64,000 nt of DNA from Telmatactis stephensoni (GCA_029948255.1 JALIZF010001939.1:725001-789000); one strand, 5' to 3'. Positions 43,901 to 55,380 are shown, counted from the stretch's first letter. Notes: generated from the letters alone by a model not told the origin. Made by a program: numbers and translations.

Positions 43901-46900
43901 GAAGATATTTTTGATTTTCTTTTAGAGAACAACTCTAATATGTGTTGGAGTTTTTTAAGCCATATAAAGAACTCGAGATCGTATATATCTGATATATATA
44001 TCCGATAAAACACTCTCTCTCGTTCTTTATACTATACAAAAACAGCTATCTAGACAAAAAACCCTAGGAATAGACATCATGCACAAACATTTTTACCATC
44101 ATCATCACCATCATCATCATCACCACAACCACCACCATCATCATCTAAGAAACCATGAAATATACCTCTGATTCTTTTTCTTTTTCACTTCCATTTGTTT
44201 CTTCAATCTTTTTCTCTTTTTCATAAACTGAAGCTTTTTTGTCAAGTACACGGACTAACTGAGCAGCTAGCTTTATGTCCTCTCTGATCACTTGTTTGGC
44301 AAATGTGATTCCACTAGCTGAGCGTACACGGCGGGATAAGTCACGGTTTACTACTGGGTTCAACTCAGCATCTTTGATCTAAGAAAAGATGAAAGAACAG
44401 AAAATGGGTCACTGAAGACAGCTATAGCCTCCTACAATGGTGTGCAGAATAGTTGAGACACTGTCCTCTCAAATGAACACAATGTGATTCAATTCCCACC
44501 ATGTAGGTCTTGAAATGGGTATATATTTCAACCCCCCTCCCCTCCCCCAACACAATGTTGGTTGGGACAGGTCTTGGACCTAGCAGCAATCTCCCAGGCC
44601 TACTCAACATTGAGAGAGGGGGGGGGGAGGGGGGAGTCTAAAGCAGGGGTGGCAAATTTTGACCAAAATAGGGGCCATGTCTCAACAGGTTTTGCATGCC
44701 GTTGTAGCTTGGGTAACTATCTGTACCTGCAAGTACTATATCTACTTGTAACTCAATCAAACGTTTTTATTATTAATAAGTGAATTTTTATACTACGTCC
44801 ATCTGTACACTTTACTACATACCCTAATGTTGTTTAAATCCCAACAGATTTCCTTGATATTGACACTGCGTTCAAATGTAATCCAACCTCTTCGGTAGAA
44901 CCTAGTAAACAAAGCAATTCCTTATGATACATCTATAAAATCTATATGGCATATGTAAAGACTTACATTAAATAAGCATACAATCATGTAAATGAGTAAC
45001 ACAGTGCAACATTAGAAATGATTGTTGACTGTGTATTTATAATACTACAGAAAAGGTGCAGAAACAGTTGCATGTGTGACAGTCTGAGTATTAATTTACA
45101 TGTACCTTCTATCTGAACTGGGATCAGAAAGTGCCACTCTAAGAAATCCAGGAAATCTCTTACAAATCTGAAAGTAGGATTTAAAAAATAAATTAGATTG
45201 AATAATAACAAGAAAATGCAATATTTTCTAAAGTCATACACCACAGTACCGATGTGTGGTAGATGCTAAGCTGTCCACTCAACTTGAATTACATTTATTC
45301 ACTTTTATTACAAAAGTAATTCTCAGGTAGAGCACCTTGCCAAGATCTTGTAAGATCCTGACAAGATCCAGATAAAGTTCCAACTAATAATAATTTTATT
45401 ATCTTGGAGTGATCTTGAAAGACCATCTTGGATTTAGCCACAATCTTGACAAGATCTTGGCAAGGTTTTGGCAAGATCCTGACAAGAATAAGGCATTTTT
45501 AGACATCTTAGCATCATCTTGACAAGATCTTGGCAAGATCCTGATTAAACAGGCAAGGTAAAAAAGTAAAAGTAAAGCGACCATATTTTATGTCGATAGC
45601 TCGTGACAGTAATTTGGGTAACTGATAAACTTGAGGTCGACGGTGCGCTCATTTTACTCCCCTCTCTCCTTCAGTGCTCCGTTAATGGTATTTAAAGCTA
45701 ATTAAAGCTACACAGAAAGGAAAGAAGTTGAAACAAGGGTGCGAGGTCACTGAGGATCGAACTAGGCACCAAAGGCCGCGCACTAACCAACTGTGCCATC
45801 CTTGCTCCTAAACAAGGTTTCTATCTTGATGTTATCTTAGCATGATCTTGGAATCTTTACAAGATTTTCATGTGAAAAGGAACTCACAGCTGCAATGTCG
45901 TTCTTGGATATATTGGGTGCAATGTTTCTCATAAACAGCGAGTAGGTCTTGTGTAATGGCCTGGGTTCAGGAGATGACGGCACTATTTCTTTACTCTTGG
46001 CATCCCCTTCAGTATCTTCAGCTGAGTCTTTCTCCTTCTCTTCTACTGCATTCTCTTTTGATTCCTTGGTGGGTGTCTTCATAGGACTCTCTTCTTCTTT
46101 GATTTCTTTCTTTTCTGCCAGTTTGTTGGAATCTATTGCTTCATCATCTTTCTGTATAAATATTGAAAAATCTCAATCTCAAAAATCTCAAGAGTTGATT
46201 TAGAAAAGAGGGGAGGAAATTCAGGTAATTTTGCCTATTTAAAAGAAAGATGATGGAAATTACATTGTATGAATGGAATAAAGAGTGAGTAGAGGAAGAC
46301 GAGAAATGTTAGGATGGGAGGAAGGAAGGAAACAAGGGACAAAGGATGGAAGGAAGGGAGGGAGAGAGAAAGGATGGAAGGAAGGGAGGGAGAGAGAAAG
46401 GATGGAAAGGAGGGAGGGAGAGTGGAGGGAGTGAAGGAAGAAAAGGGGGGAAGGAAGGAAGGAATGAGGGGAAGGTAAGGAAAGGAAAGGAAGGAAGGAA
46501 GGGAGGGAGGAAGGAAAGGAAGGAAATAGAGTGTAGGAAAGGAAAGGGTAGAGAGGGAGAGAGGGAAGGTGGGAAGGAAGGAAGCAAGCTAGGAGGAATG
46601 GAACAAATGAAAGTAAAGAGGAAGTGAGAGGGAGGACGGGAAGGAAGATGCATTCTAAATCATTTCTTGTTCAAGGACAAACCTTTGACACATTTGGAGT
46701 GACAGGAGTAGTTGGCACCTTAACATCATTAGATGCCGCTTCCGCATCATCTCTCTGTTGTACTTCACTAGATGACTCAGGTACCATATCTACATCGTTA
46801 TCATCTCTAGTGCTGACGGCATTGTCTGTGTTCACTGTACTACCTACTTGTGGGTCACCTGTTTCTCTCTTTATACTCTCCTCTGATTGATCGGGACTGT

Positions 46901-49900
46901 CTGATGGCTTCTTTGGATCTGGGCTTTGGGTGGAGTCTATTGCAGAGTCATCTATGGAACATTTACAGCATTTTTACTATAGTCATTATGTTATTCATTC
47001 AGTGGACAACAATCAAGACCTCAAACATTCTGCTTGATAACGAGATTTCTAAGAGTTAAAAAACTCTTCTTTTGTTATTTATTGTCATTTTCTTCTGTTT
47101 TACTCTTGGAGGCCTTGCTATGAAGCAGAATTTTGAGATCTCACGCTTGGTCTATTGTTAGGGTGTCCCTTTGGGACTGCAGGGGCTTGAAATGCACATG
47201 CCATCAATAGTTAGCTCCCATTTTGCTGATTGTTGTGGATCAATAAGCATGATAATTGGATCTACATTTGTTTTCACACCCTCCTCTCCCATGACAGATA
47301 GTATTCCCCAGGTAGGTATCACCTCCACTGAGTCATCAGTGTGATGGGTGCAGGGGATGGACTGTGGCATGGTTGCCATGGTGACCCCCTAGAGGAACTG
47401 GGACCTGCTCAGTCAGTTCCTTTCTGCAGTACCCAACCCCAAGCTCATCTACTGGCAATGAGTTTAACAGTAAATATGCAAAGATATTTTTGCCAAGACC
47501 ATAGCTAGTGTCTGCTTCCACTGTACCATGATTGAAGTAAAGTAAAGTAAAACGACCATGTTTAATGTCGATAACTCGTAACAGTAATTCAACTGACAAA
47601 CCTGAGGTCGACGGTGCACTCATTTTACTCCCCTCTCTCCATCAGTGCTCCGTTTTAAGGGTATTAAACGCTAATTAAAGCTACACAGATTGGAAAGAGT
47701 AAAAACAAGGATGTGAGGTCTGGCTGGGGATCGAACTCGGGACCTCTCGCACTGAAGGCCGCACACTAACTAACTGTGCCATCCTTGCTCCTAATGATTA
47801 AACAACGATTAAACATTCATACAGCCATTTACAATGTACATGTATATTGACCCCACCTGAAGTACCAGGCTCTGCTTTCGATGGCTGTGGTTTAGCTTTC
47901 TCTTGGCTGCTAACAGTTTCTAGTTCACTTGATCCAACAGCTGTATCGTCAGACTCTGATTTATTAGCCTGTGGTGCTTTTGTAACATCATCTGTCCCTG
48001 ACGAACTTGTTGGTAACTGAATACTTGCATCACCTGGAGTTGCCTCGGCCTCTACACCAGGTGGAAGGAGCTCTTCTTCTCCTTTAGATTCATTTGAAAT
48101 CATTTCTTCACCAGGAGGAGCTGGCTCAGAATCTGAGTCAGAATCGGATTCACTTTCACTTTCATCTTCCATGGCGTCATAGTAGTAAGGCTCACGATGA
48201 CGATGCTTGCGCCTTTTCTTTCCACTTTCATCCTAAAAGCAATTTATTATTATCAGTAACATTACTATTACACTTAAAATTTTGACCAATGATGATGATG
48301 ATGATGATGATGATACTAGCACTGTTTTGTTACTGAAATGAAATTATTTTTTCTTTAGTACCCTGCACTTGATTCTATAGTTAAGAAAAGGGTTCCTGTC
48401 AATATGTTTTTGAGCGTTAGACTTTTCCCTCCCAAAAGTTTCATCATTTCCCATTGAATTACCTTTCCTCCACTTTGCTTCTGGTCCAGAGGTGCTTGTT
48501 GTCCTGACTGTTCTGCCATTTGCTGTAAACACACATAATTTATTATTCTAATATAGAACCCAAATATATGATCATACAATACATGTAAGTCAAGATAATT
48601 GGGTACCCTGTGGTGATACCTACAGGAATCCCAACATCTTGTATAAGATATAGCCTACATGCACACCAATTATAACAAAATCCATGACTTTCCAGGTTTT
48701 CCATGACCTATACGAACCCTGCCATTGGTCAAGCCCCACAGACACACACCTCTGATCAAATAATGATAAAATTATTTAAAATAGCCTTTAATCTGTAATT
48801 TCTGTCTTTTTTATATTATTTTTGGGATTTTTTGCATCACTTAACTTTTATACTTTTTATTTTTCACAGTGCTTAGAGCAGCACTGGATAAGCGCTTTAT
48901 AAATTGTATCATCATCATTATTATTATTATTAAAAAAGAACACATTTTGAAATTATTACCTTCTGATAATGTTGACTCTGTTGATGATAGAACTGTGCTC
49001 TTTGCTGTAATTGTTTTTGTTCCGGTGTAGGGTCAGGCATAGAGAGTGGTTTGGCTTCACTCTGTGATGCTGCCTCACCTGGTTTTGAGCTTGGGGGAGG
49101 TGCGTCAGGTAATGGCACAGATGATGGGGACACAGGAGCTATTACTTGGTTAGAATCTATTTTCAAGATACAATCAGTAAATTATAATAGCTGATATCAC
49201 AGATCTGTACACTACAATGACTTAATGACTCAACACAGGTTTCAATTTTCCAGGCTAATGGGTTAAAAGTACAAGGACTGAGTTACAGATATAGCACATA
49301 ACTCAAATTAAGGCTTCGCTCTATTGAGTTTGAGTATGTAAACAACTTGATTTTGATTTCAAAATTTGTCATCAAGTTTCACACAGGTGTCAAAGTAGGC
49401 GGTGTCTCAGCAAAATGGGTGTGTTTGAGGATGTACCGGTAACTCAAAAAAGTGCAACTCGAAGACTCAAAAATCGTAACTTAAATTATTTCCTCCCTCC
49501 TTTGAGCTACATATATATCCTTAAAAACCTGGTAACATTACTATTTGGTACAATTCACATGTTGGAATACAGCACAATAAAGAAATTTTTCCTACCTACA
49601 ATGTAGCTAACTGTACTACCTTTTTTGTCGACTGATTTTCTCGTTGCTGGAGACCTTGATGGTGATCTCGATTGAGATCTAATGCTTTCTTTTCTTCTCT
49701 CTCTTTTAGAAGAAGAAGCATCTTTATCATCATCATGCTGAGCTCCAGGTTTTCTTTCTGGTGATGGAGCACGATCCAGAATGGTGAGGTCAAAATCATT
49801 ACCACCTTCAAGTTTGATAACCACTAGGACATAAATTTAACAGTTTTTCAGCATTACATCTATCAGTACAGCACTTTGTATGCTAAAGCCAGTGACACAC

Positions 49901-52900
49901 ACTCCAATTTTTTCTCACGCTGGCAGTGTGGAGAAAAACTGCACCATCTACCATCATTCTGCAACCTTTAAGGCGCTGTTACACTGTGCAATTTTCCCAG
50001 CAACTTGTCTCACAACGGCGTTGCAAAACAAGTTGTAGAGAAAATTATGGCGCTGTTACACTGTGCAATTTTCCCTAGCAACTTGCAATATTTTTGGCCA
50101 GTTGCTGGGGATAATATTGCACAGTGTAACAGCGCATTAATGTCCCCTGCAACTTGTTTTGCAACGCCGTTGCGAGACAAGTTGCTGGGAAAATTGCACA
50201 GTGTAACAGCGCCTTTAGTACAAGGTGTGCATGACCATACAATATCATCAAATGGTTTGTCTGTCTTTAACAATAAAATGACCAACGACAGCCTTGAATA
50301 TTGAGGATTACTGGCATTACTTTAATACCTGCATCCAATAGTTTAACAATATCATCAGCATGCTCCATGTCGAGAAGCAGATTATCAGCACGGCCTGCTT
50401 TCATTAACTCAAGAAAGAAAGCCACTCTCTTTCTTACTGCTTTTTGCATTTCTTTCTGTCTTAATGCTGCCTCTTTGGGATGATACTTTCCTCTAAACCT
50501 GAAAATATTCATAATAAGAGTTTGCAAACTAGAATTGCTAAGATCATTAATGGTTTTAGTATGCAATGCACCTACTTAATACTGTGAATGGTAAACAGAA
50601 ACTTTACCTGGCAGAGTTGAAATCTTATGCCTGTTTTACACTTCTCTTTTTCTTGGACTGAGTTCAACAACAAAACTTTGGAAAGCTATTTTGAAAATAT
50701 TTCAATTTAAAAAGCCTTGTGGCTTTATCTAATGCTCCCATCTAGAGCAGAAAAACTACAAAAAGCCTTAAAACCAACTGCATTGTGCGCAGAGGTCATG
50801 AATATATAGCTATCTTGTGTATTATTAGCCAGGACTTTGTCTGAGGTAATGAGGGGAGCATTTTGCCCTTGGAGTGCGTGTGGTTGTTTAAACCAACACT
50901 AAATGTTGCATAGCACATGAATCCACCAAGCGTCCTTGCAAAGTTATAACACAAAGATGGCTGTAAATATAATGGGGTGTGTTAGCAACAATCACGTCAC
51001 AATTAACACAACGTAATAACTACATCTTAATCTTTTTTATGACAGCTATTAACAAAATGATTGTGAAGACAAAATGCTCAATCTCTCCACGGGTCATGAA
51101 TTTACATCAAATGACATGGTATTTAAATACATGTACGTGTATCTCTACACAATCAAATGGATGTTTAGAACATTAAAATAACTTGGAGGTAAAAACATTG
51201 ACTGTATGAACGCTGTAACTAAACACTGTAAGACATCAACAACTCCGTAACAGCTTTGGTGTTTGATAAGAAGTATTTAACCAAGATCCTATTGGCAAAA
51301 CTGAGCACATTTTTAAGGTACCAGATCATATCTACAATATTACCAAATTATAACCTAATAATCTAATTAGTGGATAATTGCATCAATGAACTAGTTCATG
51401 TTGACTGGACTTTGTTTTCCTTAGCAACCATTCAACTTGAATGCTGGGGCAGGAATCACACAAATCAGCCATTTATTAAGCCAATGGTTTACAAAGACTT
51501 TTAGTGAGCACCACCAAAAAATGATTGATTGATCAAAAGCAGTAACAGGAAACAATAAAGAAATGTTCCAGATCCCCTTCTTCCCCCCCCCCAAAAAAGG
51601 CATACAATTTCCATAAGCATTGCCACCTACAAAAAATGATCTGTTGATCAAAAACAAACGAGCCAAGCAATGAACAAAACCTTCAAAAATACTAACAAGA
51701 AAATACTAGAATCTTATGCTGTAACATACCATTCTTCTTCCTTGTGTTGTTGAAAGAAATCCCCAAGTTGAGTTTTACGGAACTCAAGCTTGTACTCTTG
51801 ATACTTCTTGACAGCTTCCATGTCGTCAATGTTGTCATCTTGGGCATTAAGGAACTGCTTGAATGTCAGCATGACAGGACCTTGAGGTGCGTCTGCTGTA
51901 CCATCAGGTCTGTAAAACAGATATACACTTATTTCAAAAAACATTGTCCCGGTTCAAAGCAACAAGCGTCAAGGCAAACCCAAAATGAATGCTGCTTTTT
52001 GTTCTATGATATGGTAAGATCTACAGGTAAGGTAGTGATTTCCGTTGTGTTTTCTAATAAATTATTTATTAGTTTGATAATGTATTGTGGAGACTTTAAA
52101 CTGTGCCGACAGAGGGGATTTCATAACATTAATCTTTATGGTAGAATAATGGAAGTTTGTGAAGGATAAAAGATTTTATTCTCTTGGGAGAAAGCTTATT
52201 TGATCATTGCTACCCTGAAATCCCTAGATACTAACACATAGAATAAAATATCACTTAAGCTGTCTTTCTGGACACCCCTTCAATTCTTTTCTTTTCTTTT
52301 CTTTCTTTCTTTCTTTCTTTTCTTTACTTTACTTTTTTTTTTTTGAGTGAGAAATGAGACAATTATAACAGGGTTTCTGTCACTGATACCTCTTGTGTTT
52401 TGCTTACCTCATTTGTCTAGCATCTTGTCCACCCATCTGCATCTGTTGCACATCTCCAGGGTGATTCCATGCTCCATGGTGCATACCACCCCCTGCACTG
52501 TTACCTCCACCGCCACCACCATATGGGAAATTACCCCCTTCATTGTGGAATGGATCATCCCTGAATATCAAATAAACATTTTTATGTACAGGTCTCACAT
52601 TCTACATACATTGACTTGAACAGCTGAGGCAAGAGGGGATTCAGAAATCAAGATACAACAAATATCCCTGAACTGTGGAATATATCATATACGTGATATT
52701 TTGCATCACTACCCCACCCACTTGTAGGGAATTTAATCCCCCTGGGTATGCCTGCCCCCCCCCCCCCCCCCCCCCTCTCTGAAATTATTCCGACAGGTAC
52801 ACTACTGCCTCCCATTTTCATGCAATGTGATTGGACAAAGTGACTCTTTTTCAACATAGGCACCCGACAATACATCATTTCTCTATAATACCACAAGAAA

Positions 52901-53263
52901 ATTCTCTATAATATCATTTTGGAAATGTGTTTATTCAAATATACTGTAACAAAGTGTTTTGTCAAAACAAGTTAGTAAATATGGAACTGCTTCTTACCAA
53001 TCTCTCCTCATACGTTTTGGCATGGGAGGGCTCATCTCATGGTGTCTTCCAGAGCTATCTCTCCTTCCTCTTTCGAACTCCCTGTAATCTCCTCTTCGCC
53101 TCTGATCCCACGAACCTTGGTCCCGTCGTCTGTCCGACCAATCTTCTCTTCTTGATCCACCACGGTCGTCTCTGTCTCGTCTACGATCGTTGTAATCACT
53201 TCTTTCCCTACGGAATTTATCGCGAGCTCGTCTCCTTTCGTACTCCTCGTCGCTGTCACCCAT
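37985..53263 (-). CDS. SRRT: Serrate/ARS2 RNA effector protein
   Basis: Nuclear cap-binding-complex partner that directs capped RNAs to microRNA processing, 3'-end formation or decay. Twenty exons (minus): 52998-53263, 52408-52560, 51730-51909, 50329-50498, 49620-49823, 48960-49156, 48463-48522, 47857-48232, 46683-46951, 45888-46151, 45106-45167, 44823-44901, 44166-44378, 42806-43178, 42427-42535, 41940-42093, 39975-40149, 39309-39405, 39016-39057, 37985-38060; all phases agree; 1172 aa (human 876). N-terminus [20 protein letters not shown] with Arg/Asp-rich tail, then [13 protein letters not shown] and [19 protein letters not shown]. An enlarged acidic Ser/Glu/Pro-rich middle spans exons 5-10. 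The RRM-like part reads [52 protein letters not shown]. The zinc-finger region [20 protein letters not shown] and the hallmark C-terminus [14 protein letters not shown] complete it. The intron between 42427 and 42093 is AT-AC (U12-type). The extra length is mostly the acidic middle. Confidence 0.96.
38110..38600. mobile_element. CRE-bearing dispersed element in SRRT intron
   Basis: Contains CACAGATGACGTCAATTCAG, GTAAGATTCAATGACGTCAT, TGTGTGATTACAGT and AGTCAAAATATTTTGATAA, all shared with 33425-33720 and partly with 42290-42362. Outer blocks CGTGCGTCTGTAAGCTAATA / CGTGCGTCCACACTCTAATA are near-direct repeats. Confidence 0.7.
38730..39010. mobile_element. Long near-perfect palindrome made of two tRNA-like halves
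   Basis: Arms of about 130 bp (38730-38868 and about 38880-39010) are almost exact inverted copies. Each arm carries a canonical B box in a T-arm context (GGTCATGGGTTCGAATCCCG, then TTGAAGCCCCG), plus CGAATTTTTTTCGGGC and TAAGCAATTTAGGCAATTGC. The centre is a short TTGCATTG repeat flanked by ACCGGTATCGC. The right end lies 6 bp from the end of SRRT exon 39016-39057, inside its splice donor. Confidence 0.9.
40465..40645. mobile_element. MITE family with TACCAGAATGCTTT ends, copy B
   Basis: CTACCAGAATGCTTTACC at the left is inverted at the right (GGGAAAGCATTCTGGTAG). The whole unit matches 26700-26897 in opposite orientation. SRRT intron. Confidence 0.8.
40778..40970. mobile_element. GTGAACTCCCTCTAAGG repeat family, copy 2
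   Basis: GGTGAACTCCCTCTAAGGTG at the left and GAGGGAGTTCAACTGTAT at the right, with GGGACCAGCTCCTAGTGTCC and TTAGAGAGGTGTCTG inside. SRRT intron. Confidence 0.85.
41235..41375 (-). mobile_element. tRNA-derived SINE, copy 2
   Basis: Minus strand: AGCAAGTGTAGCTCAGTTGG (good A box) and GAGTTTGATTCCTAG (B box). The body is shared with the other three copies but truncated. SRRT intron. Confidence 0.75.
41432..41562. repeat. Tandem repeat of GAATAGGAATACA units
   Basis: Seven to eight diverged 15-18-bp units in a SRRT intron. Confidence 0.85.
41650..41872. mobile_element. GTGAACTCC repeat family, copy 3 (inverted)
   Basis: Reverse complement of the 37480 and 40778 units: ends TTAGAAGGAGTTCACT, with CACCTCTCTAAGGCGGACAC and ATTGTCTGTAATGAAACTCT inside. 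SRRT intron. Confidence 0.8.
42094..42426 (-). other. U12-type AT-AC intron of SRRT
   Basis: On the minus strand the intron begins ATATCCTTAC, the AT-AC U12 5' splice site consensus, immediately after GAAGC. It ends TTTTCAC before TGAAGTTG. The U12 branch motif TTCCTTAAC lies at 42103-42111, with its adenosines about 10 nt from the 3' splice site. No GT donor is available that preserves the conserved reading [19 protein letters not shown]. It contains part of a CRE-bearing repeat (42290-42362). Confidence 0.9.
45318..45548. repeat. Degenerate repeat of CAAGATCTTG / GACAAGATCCTGG units
   Basis: About 15 overlapping palindromic CAAGATCTTG-type units in a SRRT intron. Confidence 0.8.
45560..45812 (-). 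mobile_element. tRNA-derived SINE, copy 3
   Basis: Minus strand head GGAGCAAGGATGGCACAGTT (A box) and CTAGTTCGATCCTCAG (B box). The body runs to a (TTTAC)n-like tail at about 45560-45575. Nearly the full unit. SRRT intron. Confidence 0.85.
46300..46650. repeat. (GGAA/GGGA)n purine tract
   Basis: About 350 bp of imperfect GGAA, GGGA and GAGA units in a SRRT intron, close to the donor side of the exon 46683-46951. Confidence 0.95.
47535..47795 (-). mobile_element. tRNA-derived SINE, copy 4 (most complete)
   Basis: Minus strand: GGAGCAAGGATGGCACAGTT (A box), CCCGAGTTCGATCCCCAGCC (B box), a body with CTGTGTAGCTTTAATTAGCG and GGAGCACTGATGGAGAGAGG, then TCGACCTCAGG and a TTACTTTACTTTACTT tail. 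About 260 bp in all. Confidence 0.9.
49973..50218. mobile_element. MITE of the AAGGCGCTGTTACAC family with a nested copy
   Basis: The outer ends AAGGCGCTGTTACACTGTGC / GCACAGTGTAACAGCGCCTT are perfect inverted repeats, with AATTTTCCCAGCAACTTGTC mirrored inside. A second palindrome of the same family (about 50048-50140) sits within, suggesting self-insertion. SRRT intron. Confidence 0.9.
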
Positions 53264-53418
53264 TTTGGGTACAAAATTGGGACGAAAGTGAGAATTTGAG
53301 AACAACAAAGAAACTCTTTAGAATCCAAAATGGCGCACGAGGGCGGTATATCCCATGATGCTTCACTAGACCCAGATTCCCATTTGGAGAAGAACGCCTT
53401 GTCAATATCCGTTTCAGC
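53264..53418. promoter_or_regulatory. Bidirectional promoter, SRRT / LAS1L
   Basis: Only 155 bp separate the two divergent start codons. It contains CAAAATGGCGC (53326-53336, YY1-like) and TATCCCATGATGC (53348-53360). The reverse complement of the latter, GCATCATGGG, recurs upstream of ADRM1. No TATA box is apparent. Confidence 0.7.
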
Positions 53419-55131
53419 ATGGCTTCCAATGCACGTGTTGTGTGCTGGGCTAATACAGATGAATGGAGGGATATTTATGACTGTTTGTTTAATTTTGATA
53501 ATGAAGAGTTGCAGAGAAAAGGTTTAGACCGAGTAATGGCGTGGAAAAGTCGTAGCGGAGGCAAGCTACCCTTAGCTATTGAGAGCACTGCAGATCTCAT
53601 TCGCGCTCACTTGACAATCTCAGCATCTAACTTGTTTAATCCTGAAGTTCAGCTCGTCGTCTCGATGGCGCTTGTTCGCTTTGTTAATGGAATGGCAGAC
53701 TTGAATCAAAGGGGTGTTTATGCCCGTTCTGTACAGGCCATTGCAGATGAAATAGGACTTCCTGATTGGCTAGTGGATTTGAGGCATGAAGCAACTCATG
53801 CCAACCTTCCATCCCAAGATACCTTGCGTGCCGGGGTTAACGTTGCGTTGTCATGGTTACGGGATGAGTACTGGGAGGCACAAGTGAAGGCACAAGAAGA
53901 ATCAAAGATCAAGCTTTGCTCTTTAATTGAGGAGTATCGTGTGGTAGCAGCCACCACAAAGAAAACTAAAAAGAAGAATGTTGAAAAACAGGAAATGAAA
54001 ATTAAAGCTTTGTCGGAAGGAATTTCTAGTTTTGTTGGAACAAATAATCTATGGTAAAGCCTTCTATGGTATTTTAATTTGTATTTGAAGGTGATAATGA
54101 TGGTATTGGTGATGATAATGATGATGACGATGATGATGATGATTGTAAAGATGATTTCAAAATTATTTCTCTTCCAACTACTACTGTTTTCTCTTATCAT
54201 CTTTGAACTAATTTTCTATTTTCATATTCCTAGGTCACATCTTCAAATGCTTCTTCTCAAAAATGATCTGTTTGCTGAAGTGGTAAATACAAGTCAAATT
54301 GAGGATACTAAAAACATATATCAAGAATTGGTCCCAAATCACCAACTTTTGGATGAATCGATTAGAATCTGGAGCCCACTTTTTAAAGCTCTTGATCAGG
54401 AATCACCTGATTTCTTTACACTGTTTATAGTTGCTATACTAGATCCATATTCCAATGGTAATATGCAGCATAGTGAACATTTATTGCACTGGGCCCTGTG
54501 GCTCATGCAGTCATCAACCAAATCAAATCCAGTTTTTTCCTCCAAACTTCCATGGCTGACATTATTGGAACTTTGTCTCAAGAATCCAAATTTTTTGTTG
54601 AAAGAATTTGTGAATGTTATTATGATTGAAATTTCCTTTTTAACAAATGCACAGAAAGCAAAATTAAACAGTTTGGTGATGATACATGAAGGCCAGGAAT
54701 CATTTGATAATAGCCGACCAACAAGAGAGTTTGAATATAAGTCACTTGAACATCTTAAGATTGAGGAAAACTCACAAGAGAAGGAGGAAGCTATAGAGGG
54801 TGACATAATCTCTTCGGAAAATTGGTCTATTGATGGTTCACAGACTAAATGGAACCTCATACCTTTTGGTGAGGTTTTGGGCAGTGAGACACAATCAGTA
54901 AATCTTCTGGAATTGCCAACATTTTTGTACCAGAATCAAAATACTACTTCAAACAGTGTTTCAAGTCCTCAAGAAAATGAGAGTGAAACTGAGAATGATT
55001 TTGGTGGAAAGGAACTAAATGAAACTGAAAAGGAAATTGATGATCATATTTCTGATGGGGATTTAGATGTGATTATGGACTTTGAAAATGGTGACAATGA
55101 AACAGAAAAAATTGAAGTTAGTTTATTCTAG
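53419..55131 (+). CDS. LAS1L: LAS1-like pre-rRNA ITS2 endonuclease
   Basis: HEPN endoribonuclease that cuts the internal transcribed spacer 2 with a polynucleotide kinase partner (NOL9/Grc3) during 60S ribosome assembly in the nucleolus. Two exons: 53419-54053 and 54234-55131, joined in phase 2 at W212; 510 aa (human 734). The N-terminal LAS1/HEPN domain has WANTDEWRDIYDCLF, LDRVMAWKSRSGGKLPLAIE, VRFVNGMADL and LVDLRHEATHANLPS. RHEATH at residues 122-127 is the catalytic RHxxxH signature (R122, H123, H127). A basic KKTKKKN stretch precedes the intron, which holds a (GAT)n repeat. The second exon is less conserved: SHLQMLLLKNDLFAEV, PWLTLLELCLKNPNFL, W-NLIPFGEVLG, then an acidic C-terminus. 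The C-terminal half is shorter than in mammals. Polyadenylation signal AATAAA is at 55155-55160. Confidence 0.94.
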
Positions 55132-55154
55132 TTGAGTAAAATAGGCACAGTCAA

Positions 55155-55160
55155 AATAAA
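55155..55160 (+). terminator. Probable LAS1L polyadenylation signal
   Basis: AATAAA 24 bp after the LAS1L stop codon and 300 bp before the POLR2K start. Confidence 0.55.
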
Positions 55161-55370
55161 ATGGAAATTTTTATAGTTTATTTAATATAACATAATGACT
55201 TGATTGTGTACAAAGACTGACTAAAATAGTAATAAAAATATGATTAATTCCTGGAATGGAAGCATTTGATTCAAATAGAACTTAATATTTGAAGTTTGGT
55301 TAGAACTTTGTTTTGGGCTTCCTGTGTATAGCAGTCTTTTACTTGCGGGATCCCTGTGTAGCCTGCGTCT

Positions 55371-55380
55371 CGCCATTTTG
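55371..55380 (-). promoter_or_regulatory. YY1-like motif upstream of POLR2K
   Basis: CAAAATGGCG on the minus strand (CGCCATTTTG on plus), 80 bp upstream of the POLR2K start codon. Function inferred from the known YY1 consensus. Confidence 0.45.

Noticed and set aside
44097..44150. CRISPR-like or coding significance of (CAT)n runs (also 2053-2100, 43711-43750, 48290-48312, 54105-54145)
   Set aside because: Plain trinucleotide microsatellites in introns or intergenic DNA, with no spacers or conserved flanks.
46309..46653. Pro/Ser-rich and Glu/Gly-rich frames
   Set aside because: Purine-tract artefact in a SRRT intron.
53330..53527. Alternative LAS1L start at the ATG in AAAATGGCGCAC
   Set aside because: It is out of frame with the conserved LAS1 domain. 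The ATG at 53419 opens the correct frame. It could act as an upstream open reading frame overlapping the true start.
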